A stretch of DNA of 64,000 nucleotides from Sedimenticola_A sp040506425 (lineage in GTDB: Bacteria > Pseudomonadota > Gammaproteobacteria > Chromatiales > Chromatiaceae). The first letter of the stretch is position 1, and each line of letters begins with the position of its first letter. The translations under genes and the position numbers were made by a program. This document shows, piece after piece, positions 1-7,894 of the stretch. The DNA is taken from assembly GCA_965224515.1 (NCBI GenBank), contig OZ245051.1, positions 1,054,001 through 1,118,000 of the forward strand, given 5' to 3'. Under the pieces are notes generated by a model. That model was given only the letters and a program-made list of their open reading frames with translations. It searched no databases and was not told the origin of the DNA.

Positions 1-1769
1 ACCAGCATGCGGGGGCGACGCCCCTCCTGCTGTGCAAACGCTTCAATCTGCTGCTTGATGCCGTCAAACATCTCGTCACCTTCGTAGGCTGAACCGTAGA
101 CCCCGGCCACTGAGCGGGTCACCGCCTTGTGGCGACCGTATACCTTCTCCAGGGCGTCGGAGATCTCGCCCACCGTGGCGCGGGCACGGGCTGCATCCAC
201 CGCCAGTGCCAGCAGGTTGCCGCTGCCATCCTCCGCCGCCGCACTGAGTGCAGCCAGGGCGGCTTCGCAAGCTGCGCCATCACGACTGGTACGCACTTCC
301 ACAAGGCGGGCCACCTGGGACTCACGCACCGCGGAGTTGTCGATATCCAGAACATCCACTTCGGGCTCTTCGTCGAGCTGGTACTTGTTGACGCCGACAA
401 TCACCTCTTCACCCCGGTCAATACGGGCCTGGCGCAGGGCTGCAGCCTCTTCGATGCGCAGCTTGGGCATACCCGATTCCACCGCCCTGGTCATGCCACC
501 CAGCTCCTCGACCTCCTTGATCAGTTTGCGCGCCTCCTGCACCAGGGAGTCGGTGAGGCTCTCCACATAATAGGAGCCGGCAAGGGGATCCACCACCTTG
601 GTGATGCCGGTCTCCTCCTGGATCACCAACTGGGTGTTTCGGGCGATGCGCGCCGAGAAGTCGGTGGGCAGTGCCAACGCCTCGTCAAAGGAGTTGGTGT
701 GCAGTGATTGGGTACCACCCAGCACTGCCGCCATCGCCTCGATGGCGGTACGCATGACGTTGTTGTAGGGATCCTTTGCGGTGAGACTCACACCGGAGGT
801 CTGGCAGTGGGTGCGCAGCATCTTGGAGCGGGGATCCCTGGGCTGGAAGTGCTCTTCCATCAGCTCCGCCCAGAGCAGACGTGCCGCCCGCAACTTGGCC
901 ACCTCCATGAAGAAGTTCATGCCGATGGCGAAGAAGAAGGAGAGGCGCGGCGCGAACCTGTCCACGTCCAACCCCTTGTCGATGGCGGCACGCACGTATT
1001 CCAGGCCGTCAGCAATGGTGAACGCCAGCTCCTGGACGTTGGTCGCCCCCGCCTCCTGCATGTGATAGCCGGAGATGGAGATGGAGTTGAACTTGGGCAT
1101 ATTCTCCGCCGTGTAGCCGATAATATCGGCCACGATGCGCATGGATGGCGTAGGCGGGTAGATGTAGGTGTTGCGGACCATGAACTCCTTGAGGATATCG
1201 TTCTGCAGGGTTCCGGCAAGCTGCTCCGGGGACACTCCCTGCTCCTCTGCGGCGACGATGTAGCTGGCCATTACAGGCAGCACCGCACCGTTCATGGTCA
1301 TGGAGACCGAAACCTTGTCCAGCGGAATGCTGTCGAAGAGGATCTTCATATCCTCAACAGAGTCGATGGCGACACCGGCCTTGCCCACATCGCCCACCAC
1401 CCGGGGATGATCCGAGTCGTAACCACGGTGGGTTGCCAGGTCGAAGGCGACAGAGAGTCCCTGCTGGCCCGCAGCCAGGTTGCGCTTGTAGAAGGCGTTG
1501 GACTCTTCGGCGGTGGAGAAACCGGCGTATTGGCGCACGGTCCAGGGACGACCCGCATACATGGTGGCCCGGGGGCCGCGTACGAAAGGCGCAAAGCCGG
1601 GCAGGCTGTCGGTATGGGAGACACTGACCAGGTCATCCGCCGTGTAGAGCGGTTTGACGTCGATCCCTTCAGGGGTCTTCCAGGTCAGCTCATCCAGCTC
1701 GCGGCCTCGCAACTCCTTCTCGGCGAGTGCATTCCAGTTATCGACGGTCGGTTTAGGCGAATCGGCCAT
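1..1769 (-). CDS. scpA: Methylmalonyl-CoA mutase, large catalytic subunit (3' end outside window)
   Basis: Interconverts succinyl-CoA and (R)-methylmalonyl-CoA with adenosylcobalamin. Translating the minus strand from the ATG at 1769 gives 589 uninterrupted codons to the window edge. The family signature is present (RIARNTQLVIQEE followed by a DPLAGS element, about residues 360-385), as are the barrel segments SVAFDLATHRGYDSDHP and SISGYHMQEAGA. Family members are about 710-730 residues, so the C-terminal cobalamin-binding domain with its DxHxxG motif lies beyond the left edge. The small subunit is not in view; the protein may be a homodimer of the E. coli Sbm type or its partner may lie outside. 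It is followed upstream by prpE on the same strand, with a REP-like hairpin between them. Together they would take propionate to propionyl-CoA and, after carboxylation and epimerisation (genes not seen here), to succinyl-CoA. Confidence 0.93.
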   Translation of the reverse strand, partial: MADSPKPTVDNWNALAEKELRGRELDELTWKTPEGIDVKPLYTADDLVSVSHTDSLPGFAPFVRGPRATMYAGRPWTVRQYAGFSTAEESNAFYKRNLAAGQQGLSVAFDLATHRGYDSDHPRVVGDVGKAGVAIDSVEDMKILFDSIPLDKVSVSMTMNGAVLPVMASYIVAAEEQGVSPEQLAGTLQNDILKEFMVRNTYIYPPTPSMRIVADIIGYTAENMPKFNSISISGYHMQEAGATNVQELAFTIADGLEYVRAAIDKGLDVDRFAPRLSFFFAIGMNFFMEVAKLRAARLLWAELMEEHFQPRDPRSKMLRTHCQTSGVSLTAKDPYNNVMRTAIEAMAAVLGGTQSLHTNSFDEALALPTDFSARIARNTQLVIQEETGITKVVDPLAGSYYVESLTDSLVQEARKLIKEVEELGGMTRAVESGMPKLRIEEAAALRQARIDRGEEVIVGVNKYQLDEEPEVDVLDIDNSAVRESQVARLVEVRTSRDGAACEAALAALSAAAEDGSGNLLALAVDAARARATVGEISDALEKVYGRHKAVTRSVAGVYGSAYEGDEMFDGIKQQIEAFAQQEGRRPRML

Positions 1770-1823
1770 AGTAAATCCAGGTAATAGTAGAAACGTTATC
1801 TTTGGATCATATGGAGGCAGCGA

Positions 1824-1892
1824 GTAGGAGCGAATTTATTCGCGATCGGCATTTAATAAAAACACCTCTTTCGCGAACAAGTTCGCTCCTAC
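1824..1892. repeat. REP-like inverted repeat
   Basis: Two 22-base arms, 1824-1845 and 1871-1892, are inverted copies of each other with two mismatches (core GTAGGAGCGAA.TT.TTCGCGA, written on the plus strand for the first arm). Each arm also contains an internal short palindrome. The core closely resembles the REP elements common in Pseudomonas and other gammaproteobacteria. It sits in the 157-base gap between prpE and the mutase gene and could form a stable stem in the transcript or act as a RAYT target. No RAYT transposase is visible in the window. Confidence 0.75.
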
Positions 1893-1926
1893 AATTTACG
1901 CACTCACTGCACCCTGAAGTTTCAAA

Positions 1927-3822
1927 TCAAGCGTTTTGTGCATAGCCGATGCGTTTCAGCGCTTCGGTGATCTCGTCCAGAATGGCCGGATCGTCGATGG
2001 TCGCCGGCATCTTGTACTCCTGTCCGTCGGCAATCTTCTTCATGGTGCCTCGCAGGATCTTGCCGGAGCGGGTCTTTGGCAGACGATCCACCACGGTCAC
2101 CTTCTTGAAGGCAGCCACAGGACCGATCTTCTGGCGCACCAGGGCGACCGTTTCCGCGAGGATTTCGTCGTAGTCGCGATCGACACCCGCCTTGAGTACA
2201 ACCATGCCGACGGGCAGCTCCCCCTTCAACTGGTCCGCGGCACCGATGACCGCACACTCTGCCACGTCAGGATGAGAGGCGAGAACCTCTTCCATGCCGC
2301 CGGTGGACAGGCGGTGACCGGCCACGTTGATGATGTCGTCGATACGACTCATGATCCACAGATAGCCGTCCTCGTCCTTGTACCCGGCATCACCTGTCAG
2401 GTAGTAGCCGTCATTGGCGCTCAGGTAGGACTCCACATAACGGTCATCGTTCTGCCACAGGGTGGGCAGGCAGCCGGGAGGCATGGGCAGCTTGATCATG
2501 ATGCGGCCGATCTCTCCCGCACTCTCCTGGTTACCGTTCTCATCCAGGATCTGCACATCGTAGCCCGGCACGGCACAGGTGGGGGAACCCGCCTTCACCG
2601 GCAGCTCTTCGATACCCAGGCAGTTGGCTGCGATACCCCAGCCGGTCTCGGTTTGCCACCAGTGGTCGATAACCGGCACCTTCAGCTGGTTCTGGGCCCA
2701 CGCCAGGGTATCCGGATCGCAGCGCTCGCCCGCCAGGAACAGCGACTCGAACTTGGACATATCGTATTTCTTCAGGTATTCGGCATCCGGATCCTCGCGC
2801 TTGATGGCGCGGAACGCGGTGGGTGCGGTGAACATCACCCGCACATTGTGCTCGGAGATCACCCGCCAGAAAGCGCCCGGATCAGGGGTACCAACGGGCT
2901 TGCCTTCGAACATGATGGTGGTGCAACCGTGGAGCAGGGGCGCGTAGACAATGTAGGAGTGACCAACCACCCAGCCCACATCGGAGGCAGCCCAGTAGAC
3001 ATCACCAGGATCGACGTTGTAGATATTCTTCATGCTCCACTTCATCGCCACAGCGTGGCCACCGTTGTCACGAACCACACCCTTGGGTATGCCGGTAGTA
3101 CCTGACGTGTAGAGAATGTAGAGGGGATCGGTGGCCGCAACCGGCACACAATCCGCCGGTTCCGCTGCTGCTGCCGCACTGATCCAGTCGATATCACGCC
3201 CCTCCTGCATGGCCGCAACAGCCTGGGGGCGTTGAAAAATGACGGTGTGATCGGGCTTGTGAGTTGAGAGTTCGATGGCCTGGTCCAGCAGCGGCTTGTA
3301 CTCAATAACCCTTGCGCCTTCGATACCGCATGAGGCAGAGACTATCGCTTTTGGCTTGGCATCATCGATACGGGTCGCCAGCTCTTTGGCGGCGAAGCCA
3401 CCGAAAACAACCGAGTGGACAGCACCGATACGAGCACAGGCGAGCATGGCGATGGCCGCCTCTGGAATCATCGGCATGTAGACGATGACCCGATCACCCT
3501 TCTCCACACCCTGGGCCTTGAGCAGACCGGCGAACTTCGCCACCAGGTCGCGCAGCTCACTGTAGGTGTAGGTGGTTTTGCTATCGGTTACCGGACTGTC
3601 ATGGATCAGCGCCGGCTGATCGCCCCGCCCGCCATCGGCGTGACGATCCAGCGCGTTGTAACAGGTATTGAGCTCACCGCCGGCAAACCATCGATAGAAC
3701 GGTTTGTTGGAATCGTCCAGGACCCTGTCCCAGGTTTTTGTCCAGTCGATCTCCTTGGCTGCCTCTCCCCAGAAGCCTTCGGGATCCTCCATTGAACGCG
3801 CATAGATCTCTTTGTAGCTCAT
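1927..3822 (-). CDS. prpE: Propionyl-CoA synthetase (AMP-forming)
   Basis: Activates propionate with ATP and CoA to propionyl-CoA through an acyl-adenylate. The 631-residue protein has the adenylate-forming signature YTSGTTGIPKGV near residue 265, the hinge/C-terminal region GHRLSTGGMEEVLASHPD, and PKTRSGKILR near the C-terminus, whose lysine is the catalytic and acetylation site in this family. The length matches PrpE (about 628). A longer frame begins at 3873, but the ATG at 3822 has GGAAG at 3831-3835 eight bases ahead and gives the usual MSYKEIYARSMEDPEGFW beginning, so it is preferred. Acetyl-CoA synthetase is the close alternative. PrpE-type features (N-terminus, length) and the neighbouring methylmalonyl-CoA mutase favour propionate. 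Confidence 0.9.
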   Translation of the reverse strand: MSYKEIYARSMEDPEGFWGEAAKEIDWTKTWDRVLDDSNKPFYRWFAGGELNTCYNALDRHADGGRGDQPALIHDSPVTDSKTTYTYSELRDLVAKFAGLLKAQGVEKGDRVIVYMPMIPEAAIAMLACARIGAVHSVVFGGFAAKELATRIDDAKPKAIVSASCGIEGARVIEYKPLLDQAIELSTHKPDHTVIFQRPQAVAAMQEGRDIDWISAAAAAEPADCVPVAATDPLYILYTSGTTGIPKGVVRDNGGHAVAMKWSMKNIYNVDPGDVYWAASDVGWVVGHSYIVYAPLLHGCTTIMFEGKPVGTPDPGAFWRVISEHNVRVMFTAPTAFRAIKREDPDAEYLKKYDMSKFESLFLAGERCDPDTLAWAQNQLKVPVIDHWWQTETGWGIAANCLGIEELPVKAGSPTCAVPGYDVQILDENGNQESAGEIGRIMIKLPMPPGCLPTLWQNDDRYVESYLSANDGYYLTGDAGYKDEDGYLWIMSRIDDIINVAGHRLSTGGMEEVLASHPDVAECAVIGAADQLKGELPVGMVVLKAGVDRDYDEILAETVALVRQKIGPVAAFKKVTVVDRLPKTRSGKILRGTMKKIADGQEYKMPATIDDPAILDEITEALKRIGYAQNA

Positions 3823-4219
3823 TGTTTTATCTTCCACGTTGGCGGTTGGATACAGGGCCTTAAATGAAAACATTCAACGCCCAGTTGCAAAGTATTTTGA
3901 TTTTTACTCGATTATTACGCTTACGTAAAGCGTTTTTTAACTGCTAACTGCTTAGTTTTATAGATTTTTTATAAACATCACCCCGCCCCATATGGAATAC
4001 CCCATTATTTGCTAATTTCTTTACAAATACGGGGTCTGAATGCGAATTGGGCAAGCCGTTATTTACCTGTTCAGTTGACCAGGAAATATAGTTCCTTTTT
4101 CGCAGCGGGATGATAATCCAGGTCAATTAATGGCCAGGAAGCGACACCATCAGATTACTTTGAGCCCCATTCCAGGCCATAATCTGTTGCAAACCAATAA
4201 CTCACCGGTACCGACATCC
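3823..4219. other. Intergenic region between prpE and the divergent lyase-family gene
   Basis: About 400 bases, clearly richer in A and T than the flanking genes, holding the promoters of prpE (minus) and of the lyase-family gene (plus). Apart from the prpE ribosome-binding site at 3831-3835 I could not identify a convincing -35/-10 pair or a regulator site. The short reading frames here have no coding character. Confidence 0.6.
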
Positions 4220-5080
4220 ATGCCCAGCCCCGCCGACAGACTGCACAATCTACTGGAGAAACCCGGCATTATCACCATGCCATGCTGCTACGACGCCTTG
4301 AGCGCCAGGCTGATCGAGCAAGGCGGCTTTCCCCTAACCTTCATGAGCGGCTTTGCAGTATCAGCCGCAAGGCTCGGTCTCCCTGACACCGGCCTGATCT
4401 CGGCAGGCGAAATGATCGACCAGGGACGAAACATATGCAGCGCAGTGAACATCCCGGTCATCGGGGATGGGGATACCGGTTACGGCAATCCCATGAATGT
4501 CCGCCGCACCGTCAAGAGCTATGCAGAAGCGGGCTTCGCCTGCATCATGATCGAGGATCAGGAGACCCCCAAACGTTGCGGCCACACCAGGGGCAAACGT
4601 GTAGTGGAGAGGCAGGAGGCAATCAATCGCATACAGGCAGCTGTGGATCAGCGGGAGTCGGGAAGCGATATCATGATCATGGCCCGTACAGACGCACGCC
4701 ACGAACACGGCATGGAGGAGGCGCTGTGGCGCTGCCAGGCATTTGCAGACCTTGGTGCCGACATCACCTTCCTGGAAGCACCGAGATCTGCCGATGAGAT
4801 GGAGCGCTTCTGCCGCGAGACCCCCGGATACAAGATGGCCAACATGCTTGAGCAGGGCGATACACCGCTTATACCCCCCGATGAACTGGCAGCGATGGGC
4901 TTCAAGATCGCCGCCTACCCCCTGACTCTTCTCAGCAGTGCGGTGGCGGCGATGCAGTCCGCACTGGCAAGCCTCAAATCCGGAGAGACACCCGAAAGAA
5001 TGCTGGCTTTTTCCGAGCTCAGGGAGATGGTTGGTTTTAACGAGTACGACAGCAACCTGAACGAGTACGATACCAAGTAG
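4220..5080 (+). CDS. Isocitrate lyase / PEP mutase superfamily enzyme (2,3-dimethylmalate lyase or oxaloacetate decarboxylase-like)
   Basis: The protein is a TIM-barrel C-C lyase or hydrolase acting on a 2-oxo or hydroxy dicarboxylate. It shows the Mg-binding element DGDTGYGN and the active-site loop PKRCGH..GKRVV, then ARTDARHEHGMEEAL. Length is 286 residues from the ATG at 4220. The frame stays open upstream to an ATG at 4130, but those extra 30 residues are not family-like and their codon use is AT-rich, so the later start is preferred; neither start has a good ribosome-binding site. The loop differs from canonical methylisocitrate lyase (PrpB). A true 2-methylcitrate pathway is therefore not established, although the prpE and mutase neighbours make a role in C3/C4 acid metabolism likely. 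The exact substrate cannot be assigned from sequence. Confidence 0.8.
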   Translation: MPSPADRLHNLLEKPGIITMPCCYDALSARLIEQGGFPLTFMSGFAVSAARLGLPDTGLISAGEMIDQGRNICSAVNIPVIGDGDTGYGNPMNVRRTVKSYAEAGFACIMIEDQETPKRCGHTRGKRVVERQEAINRIQAAVDQRESGSDIMIMARTDARHEHGMEEALWRCQAFADLGADITFLEAPRSADEMERFCRETPGYKMANMLEQGDTPLIPPDELAAMGFKIAAYPLTLLSSAVAAMQSALASLKSGETPERMLAFSELREMVGFNEYDSNLNEYDTK

Positions 5081-5129
5081 GACTGCCTGTTCTATTATTC
5101 ACTACAGCACTCCACAACAAGGTATGACT

Positions 5130-5600
5130 ATGCGACTGACAAGACCTCTAATCACCGGCCTCACCATCCTCTGCATCACCCTCACCGGAACAGCCTCCGC
5201 CTCCCAGGCCGGAGATGTGCTCGGCGCCGTCTTCTCCGAGATGGAGAAACAGGCGATAGAGGATTACTACAAAGGCCGCTACGGCAGATCCATTGACCGG
5301 GAAGAGAGCGGAAAAAGAACAAAAAAACACAAATCCAAGGGCAAAGGCAAAGGCAAAAAGAAAAAAGGGCTGCCGCCAGGACTCGCCAAGCGGGAAACAC
5401 TGCCACCAGGCCTGGCGAAACAACTCAAGGAGAAGGGGCGCCTCCCCCCGGGACTGGAGAAACGCGATCTGCCCGAGGGTCTGGACAGAATGCTCCCTGA
5501 GACCCTGCCAGGCCAGAAACGGGTCATCATCGACAATGACGTCATGCTGATCGAAGAGGCTACCGGCCTGATTCTCGACATACTGAAAGATGTCTTCTGA
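5130..5600 (+). CDS. Secreted basic protein with LPPGL repeats, function unknown
   Basis: I do not recognise a named family. The 156-residue product starts with a signal peptide (MRLTRPLITGL... to about residue 25, cleavage near ASA). A lysine tract of the type KGKGKGKKKK follows around residues 70-80. Then come three spaced copies of (L/G)PPGL.KR (GLPPGLAKR, TLPPGLAKQ, RLPPGLEKR) and a related LPEGLDRM. The C-terminus (about 125-156) looks like a small folded unit, VIIDNDVMLIEEATGLILDIL. The start at 5130 has AAGG seven bases ahead; the in-frame ATG at 5124 is too close to it. The protein is probably periplasmic, and its charge suggests binding to nucleic acid, lipid or polyanionic cell-wall material, which is inference only. 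Confidence 0.75.
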   Translation: MRLTRPLITGLTILCITLTGTASASQAGDVLGAVFSEMEKQAIEDYYKGRYGRSIDREESGKRTKKHKSKGKGKGKKKKGLPPGLAKRETLPPGLAKQLKEKGRLPPGLEKRDLPEGLDRMLPETLPGQKRVIIDNDVMLIEEATGLILDILKDVF

Positions 5601-5620
5601 GACGCGTTAGAATCGAAAAA

Positions 5621-5638
5621 AGGGCCCGCAAGGGCCCT
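5621..5638. terminator. Perfect GC hairpin, possible terminator
   Basis: The arms AGGGCCC and GGGCCCT with a GCAA loop directly follow the stop of the LPPGL-repeat gene. The A-run lies on the upstream side (5616-5621), so the U-tract needed for intrinsic termination would exist only on the minus strand, where no gene reads through. Use as a terminator for the plus-strand gene is therefore uncertain. Confidence 0.4.
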
Positions 5639-5753
5639 GATAAACAACCCTATCCTTATGAATTAAGTGGGGTTTACAACTAATTTCACCCGCCCCGAAA
5701 AATCCTCCTATACTTGACGAATACACTAGGTAATTGTCCAACTGGAGGTGACT

Positions 5754-6182
5754 ATGACCCTGAACGACATCCTGGAGCGTAAATCCACCGGCATTATTAC
5801 CATCAAGGCCTCAGTCAGCGCACTTGAGGCCATCGACGCCATGTGCAGCCACAAGGTGGGCGCACTGCTTGTTGAGTCGGACGACGGCGAACTGCTGGGT
5901 ATCGCCACCGAGCGGGACATCCTGCGGCTCTGCTCAAACCGGCAAGGGCGGCTGGATGGCGTGGGCATCGACGAGGCCATGACACGGAATCTCATTGTAG
6001 GCACGACGGACTGCTCAATAGACGAAGCGATGTCCCTGATGACAGAGCACCGCTTCCGCCACCTGCCCATCATAGAGGGCGGCAAGACCGTTGGCATCAT
6101 CTCCATCGGAGACCTGGTCAAAACCAAGCTGAAAGATGTCACCGTCGAAGTGAAACACCTGCGGGACTACATCAACACCTAG
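5754..6182 (+). CDS. CBS-domain protein
   Basis: A stand-alone tandem CBS pair of 142 residues. CBS pairs bind adenine nucleotides or S-adenosylmethionine and regulate partner proteins. CBS1 spans about residues 5-65 (AIDAMCSHKVGALLV, GIATERDIL) and CBS2 about 72-132 (EAMSLMTEHRFRHLPI, VGIISIGDLVK). GGAGG at 5744-5748 is five bases before the ATG at 5754, which decides the start over the GTG at 5748. There is no fused effector domain and no obvious operon partner. It is probably cytoplasmic and its target is unknown. Confidence 0.88.
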   Translation: MTLNDILERKSTGIITIKASVSALEAIDAMCSHKVGALLVESDDGELLGIATERDILRLCSNRQGRLDGVGIDEAMTRNLIVGTTDCSIDEAMSLMTEHRFRHLPIIEGGKTVGIISIGDLVKTKLKDVTVEVKHLRDYINT

Positions 6183-6286
6183 CAGGTCGACCTTGTGGGC
6201 GCAGGGACGCATGCCCGACATCCGGCCCATTACTTTTCCACCCGTCTTGTTTATGATGCACTGAACATCAGACAAGCCCTTTACCC

Positions 6287-6517
6287 GTGACCGACTACCA
6301 ACCCATCTCCTGCCAACTGCACAGCGAGTATGAACTGCTGGCCATGCACCGCACCCCGGTGAGGGTTTCGCTCGCAGGGAGAGACACCCCCCTGTTGGGT
6401 ATCATTATCGACATCAAGGCCCGCAACGGCGCAGAGTTCCTGCTATTGAAGAGCGACAACAAGGAAACCGAACTGCGCCTGGACTCGATTACGGAGATAA
6501 CCAAGATTGAAAATTAG
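6287..6517 (+). CDS. rof: Rho-binding antiterminator (Rof/YaeO family)
   Basis: Rof binds the RNA-binding domain of the transcription terminator Rho and blocks termination. The 76-residue sequence follows the family pattern: TDYQPISCQLHSEYE at the N-terminus, then a small Sm-like beta barrel with PVRVSLAGRD, KARNGAEFLLL and a final ELRLDSITEI. It starts with GTG at 6287 and has no strong ribosome-binding site, so expression may be low. Its last 11 bases overlap the TTG start of the endonuclease gene, which suggests translational coupling. The assignment rests on length and pattern alone. Confidence 0.75.
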   Translation: MTDYQPISCQLHSEYELLAMHRTPVRVSLAGRDTPLLGIIIDIKARNGAEFLLLKSDNKETELRLDSITEITKIEN

Positions 6518-7169
6518 AGCAGCCTCTGTGATAGCCGCAGCCCTTCTGACACTATCCGGTACAGCCTGCAAGTCAGAGGGCCAGACGGCGTTCAATGAAT
6601 ACATGGAGGTGTTTCCGGCCTTCTGGGGAGAGGTCTACGCCAAGGGTGGCGAGACCCTGTATTGCGGCATAACCTTCGGGCACAAAAAGGGCCGCGGGAT
6701 CAATATCGAACACGTCTATCCCATGTCCTGGGCAATGAAAGCCGAGGGCTGCAGCAGCCGCAAGCAGTGCCGTCGCACCAGTACCCGCTTCAACCGTCTC
6801 GAGGCGGATATGCACAACCTCTACCCCTCCCTGAGCAACATCAACAAGACCCGGGGCGCCATGGCCTTCGGCACCATAAAGGGCGAGAGCCGACGCTTTG
6901 GCAAATGCGATTTCGAGGTCGACAAACGATCCCGCCGGGTGGAGCCGCGCCCCAAGAGCAGGGGCAACATAGCCCGCGCCATGTTCTACATGCAGGAGAC
7001 CTATGGCCTGAAGATTTTCAAACGCCAGGGCGAGATGCTCAAACAGTGGAACCGGCAGGACCCGCCAGACGCAGCCGAGCACCAGCGCAACAACCGGATC
7101 GCCCATATCCAGGGCAGCCGCAACCGCTTCATCGACAACCACAAGGCCGCAGACAGGCTGCGCTTCTGA
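6507..7169 (+). CDS. endA: Endonuclease I family nuclease, secreted
   Basis: A periplasmic or extracellular DNA endonuclease of the EndA/Vvn (beta-beta-alpha-metal) family. An N-terminal signal peptide (AASVIAAALLTLSGTA) is followed by the metal-site region INIEHVYPMSWAM, where the histidine is expected to be catalytic. EADMHNLYPS, ARAMFYMQETYGL and the terminal WNRQDPPD...RNNRIAHIQGSRNRFID follow in family order. Length is 220 residues, near the usual 210-235. Cysteines at several positions would allow disulfides, as in Vvn, which keep these enzymes inactive in the cytoplasm. The start is TTG at 6507 with GGAG at 6493-6496, inside the end of rof. Likely uses are nutrient scavenging or degradation of incoming DNA. 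Confidence 0.87.
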   Translation: MKIRAASVIAAALLTLSGTACKSEGQTAFNEYMEVFPAFWGEVYAKGGETLYCGITFGHKKGRGINIEHVYPMSWAMKAEGCSSRKQCRRTSTRFNRLEADMHNLYPSLSNINKTRGAMAFGTIKGESRRFGKCDFEVDKRSRRVEPRPKSRGNIARAMFYMQETYGLKIFKRQGEMLKQWNRQDPPDAAEHQRNNRIAHIQGSRNRFIDNHKAADRLRF

Positions 7170-7781
7170 TCAGCCACCCAGCTGAGACAGTATAAGGCCG
7201 GCATCCAGGTAGTCGTGCCGGAGCAGCCGGCGCTGCCCTGCCGACTCGAACACCAGTGACGGAAAGCTCGTCGCACCCATCGCCCTGCCCAGGGCCATCT
7301 CGGCATCCAGGGCATCCCGCGCGGCAGCGGAATTCAGGTCGCCGGCAAAACGCTGCGCGTCCATCCCCAGCCCTCCGGCCAGGCTGATCAGTGTCGAATC
7401 ATCTGATGGATTTCTCGCCTCAAGGTAGTAGGCCCGCTGGACGGCAAGGATCATCGGCTCCTCGAACTCCACGCCCTGCCAACGGGCCGCAATGACCGCC
7501 CGGCAGGCGGGATAAGTGGAGCGCCTTGGGGCACACACTTCCCAAAAATCGAAATTGAACCCGGTACCCGGCACCTTGCGCTGAATGACCCGCCAGATAC
7601 CCTGCAGTTTCTCACGCATCTCAAGAGGCATCGGCCTGTCGCTATCGGGTGCCAGCCCCCCTAATAACCGCTTAACCTCGATATCCCCGGGTAACCCCTG
7701 TACCACCTCGTCCCACACCGGACGAAAGGCCCAGCACCAGGAGCACATGGGGTCGTGCACATAGTAGAGGGTCTTATTCAT
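7170..7781 (-). CDS. DsbA-family thiol oxidoreductase without signal peptide
   Basis: Thioredoxin-fold protein of the DsbA/FrnE-like group, 203 residues. The active site CSWC is at residues 13-16 in the context HDPMCSWCWAF. The alpha-helical insertion and the cis-proline region TSFPSLVF (about residue 175) are present. There is no signal peptide, so it should act in the cytoplasm like FrnE and 2-hydroxychromene isomerase relatives and not in periplasmic disulfide formation. It converges on the endonuclease gene, with stop codons touching (7169/7170) and no terminator space between. The substrate is unknown. Confidence 0.85.
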   Translation of the reverse strand: MNKTLYYVHDPMCSWCWAFRPVWDEVVQGLPGDIEVKRLLGGLAPDSDRPMPLEMREKLQGIWRVIQRKVPGTGFNFDFWEVCAPRRSTYPACRAVIAARWQGVEFEEPMILAVQRAYYLEARNPSDDSTLISLAGGLGMDAQRFAGDLNSAAARDALDAEMALGRAMGATSFPSLVFESAGQRRLLRHDYLDAGLILSQLGG

Positions 7782-7894
7782 ATGCTATCAACAGAAAAGA
7801 AAGACGTTGGCCACGCCCCAATAATGAGTGAAGAGCCAGTGAATAACCAGCGCCCCTTCCCAGCAAGATGGCAACGGGTTGATAATAATGCATC

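Noticed and set aside
708..1784. Plus-strand frame of 358 codons
   Set aside because: Lies opposite methylmalonyl-CoA mutase, which has clear family motifs on the minus strand.
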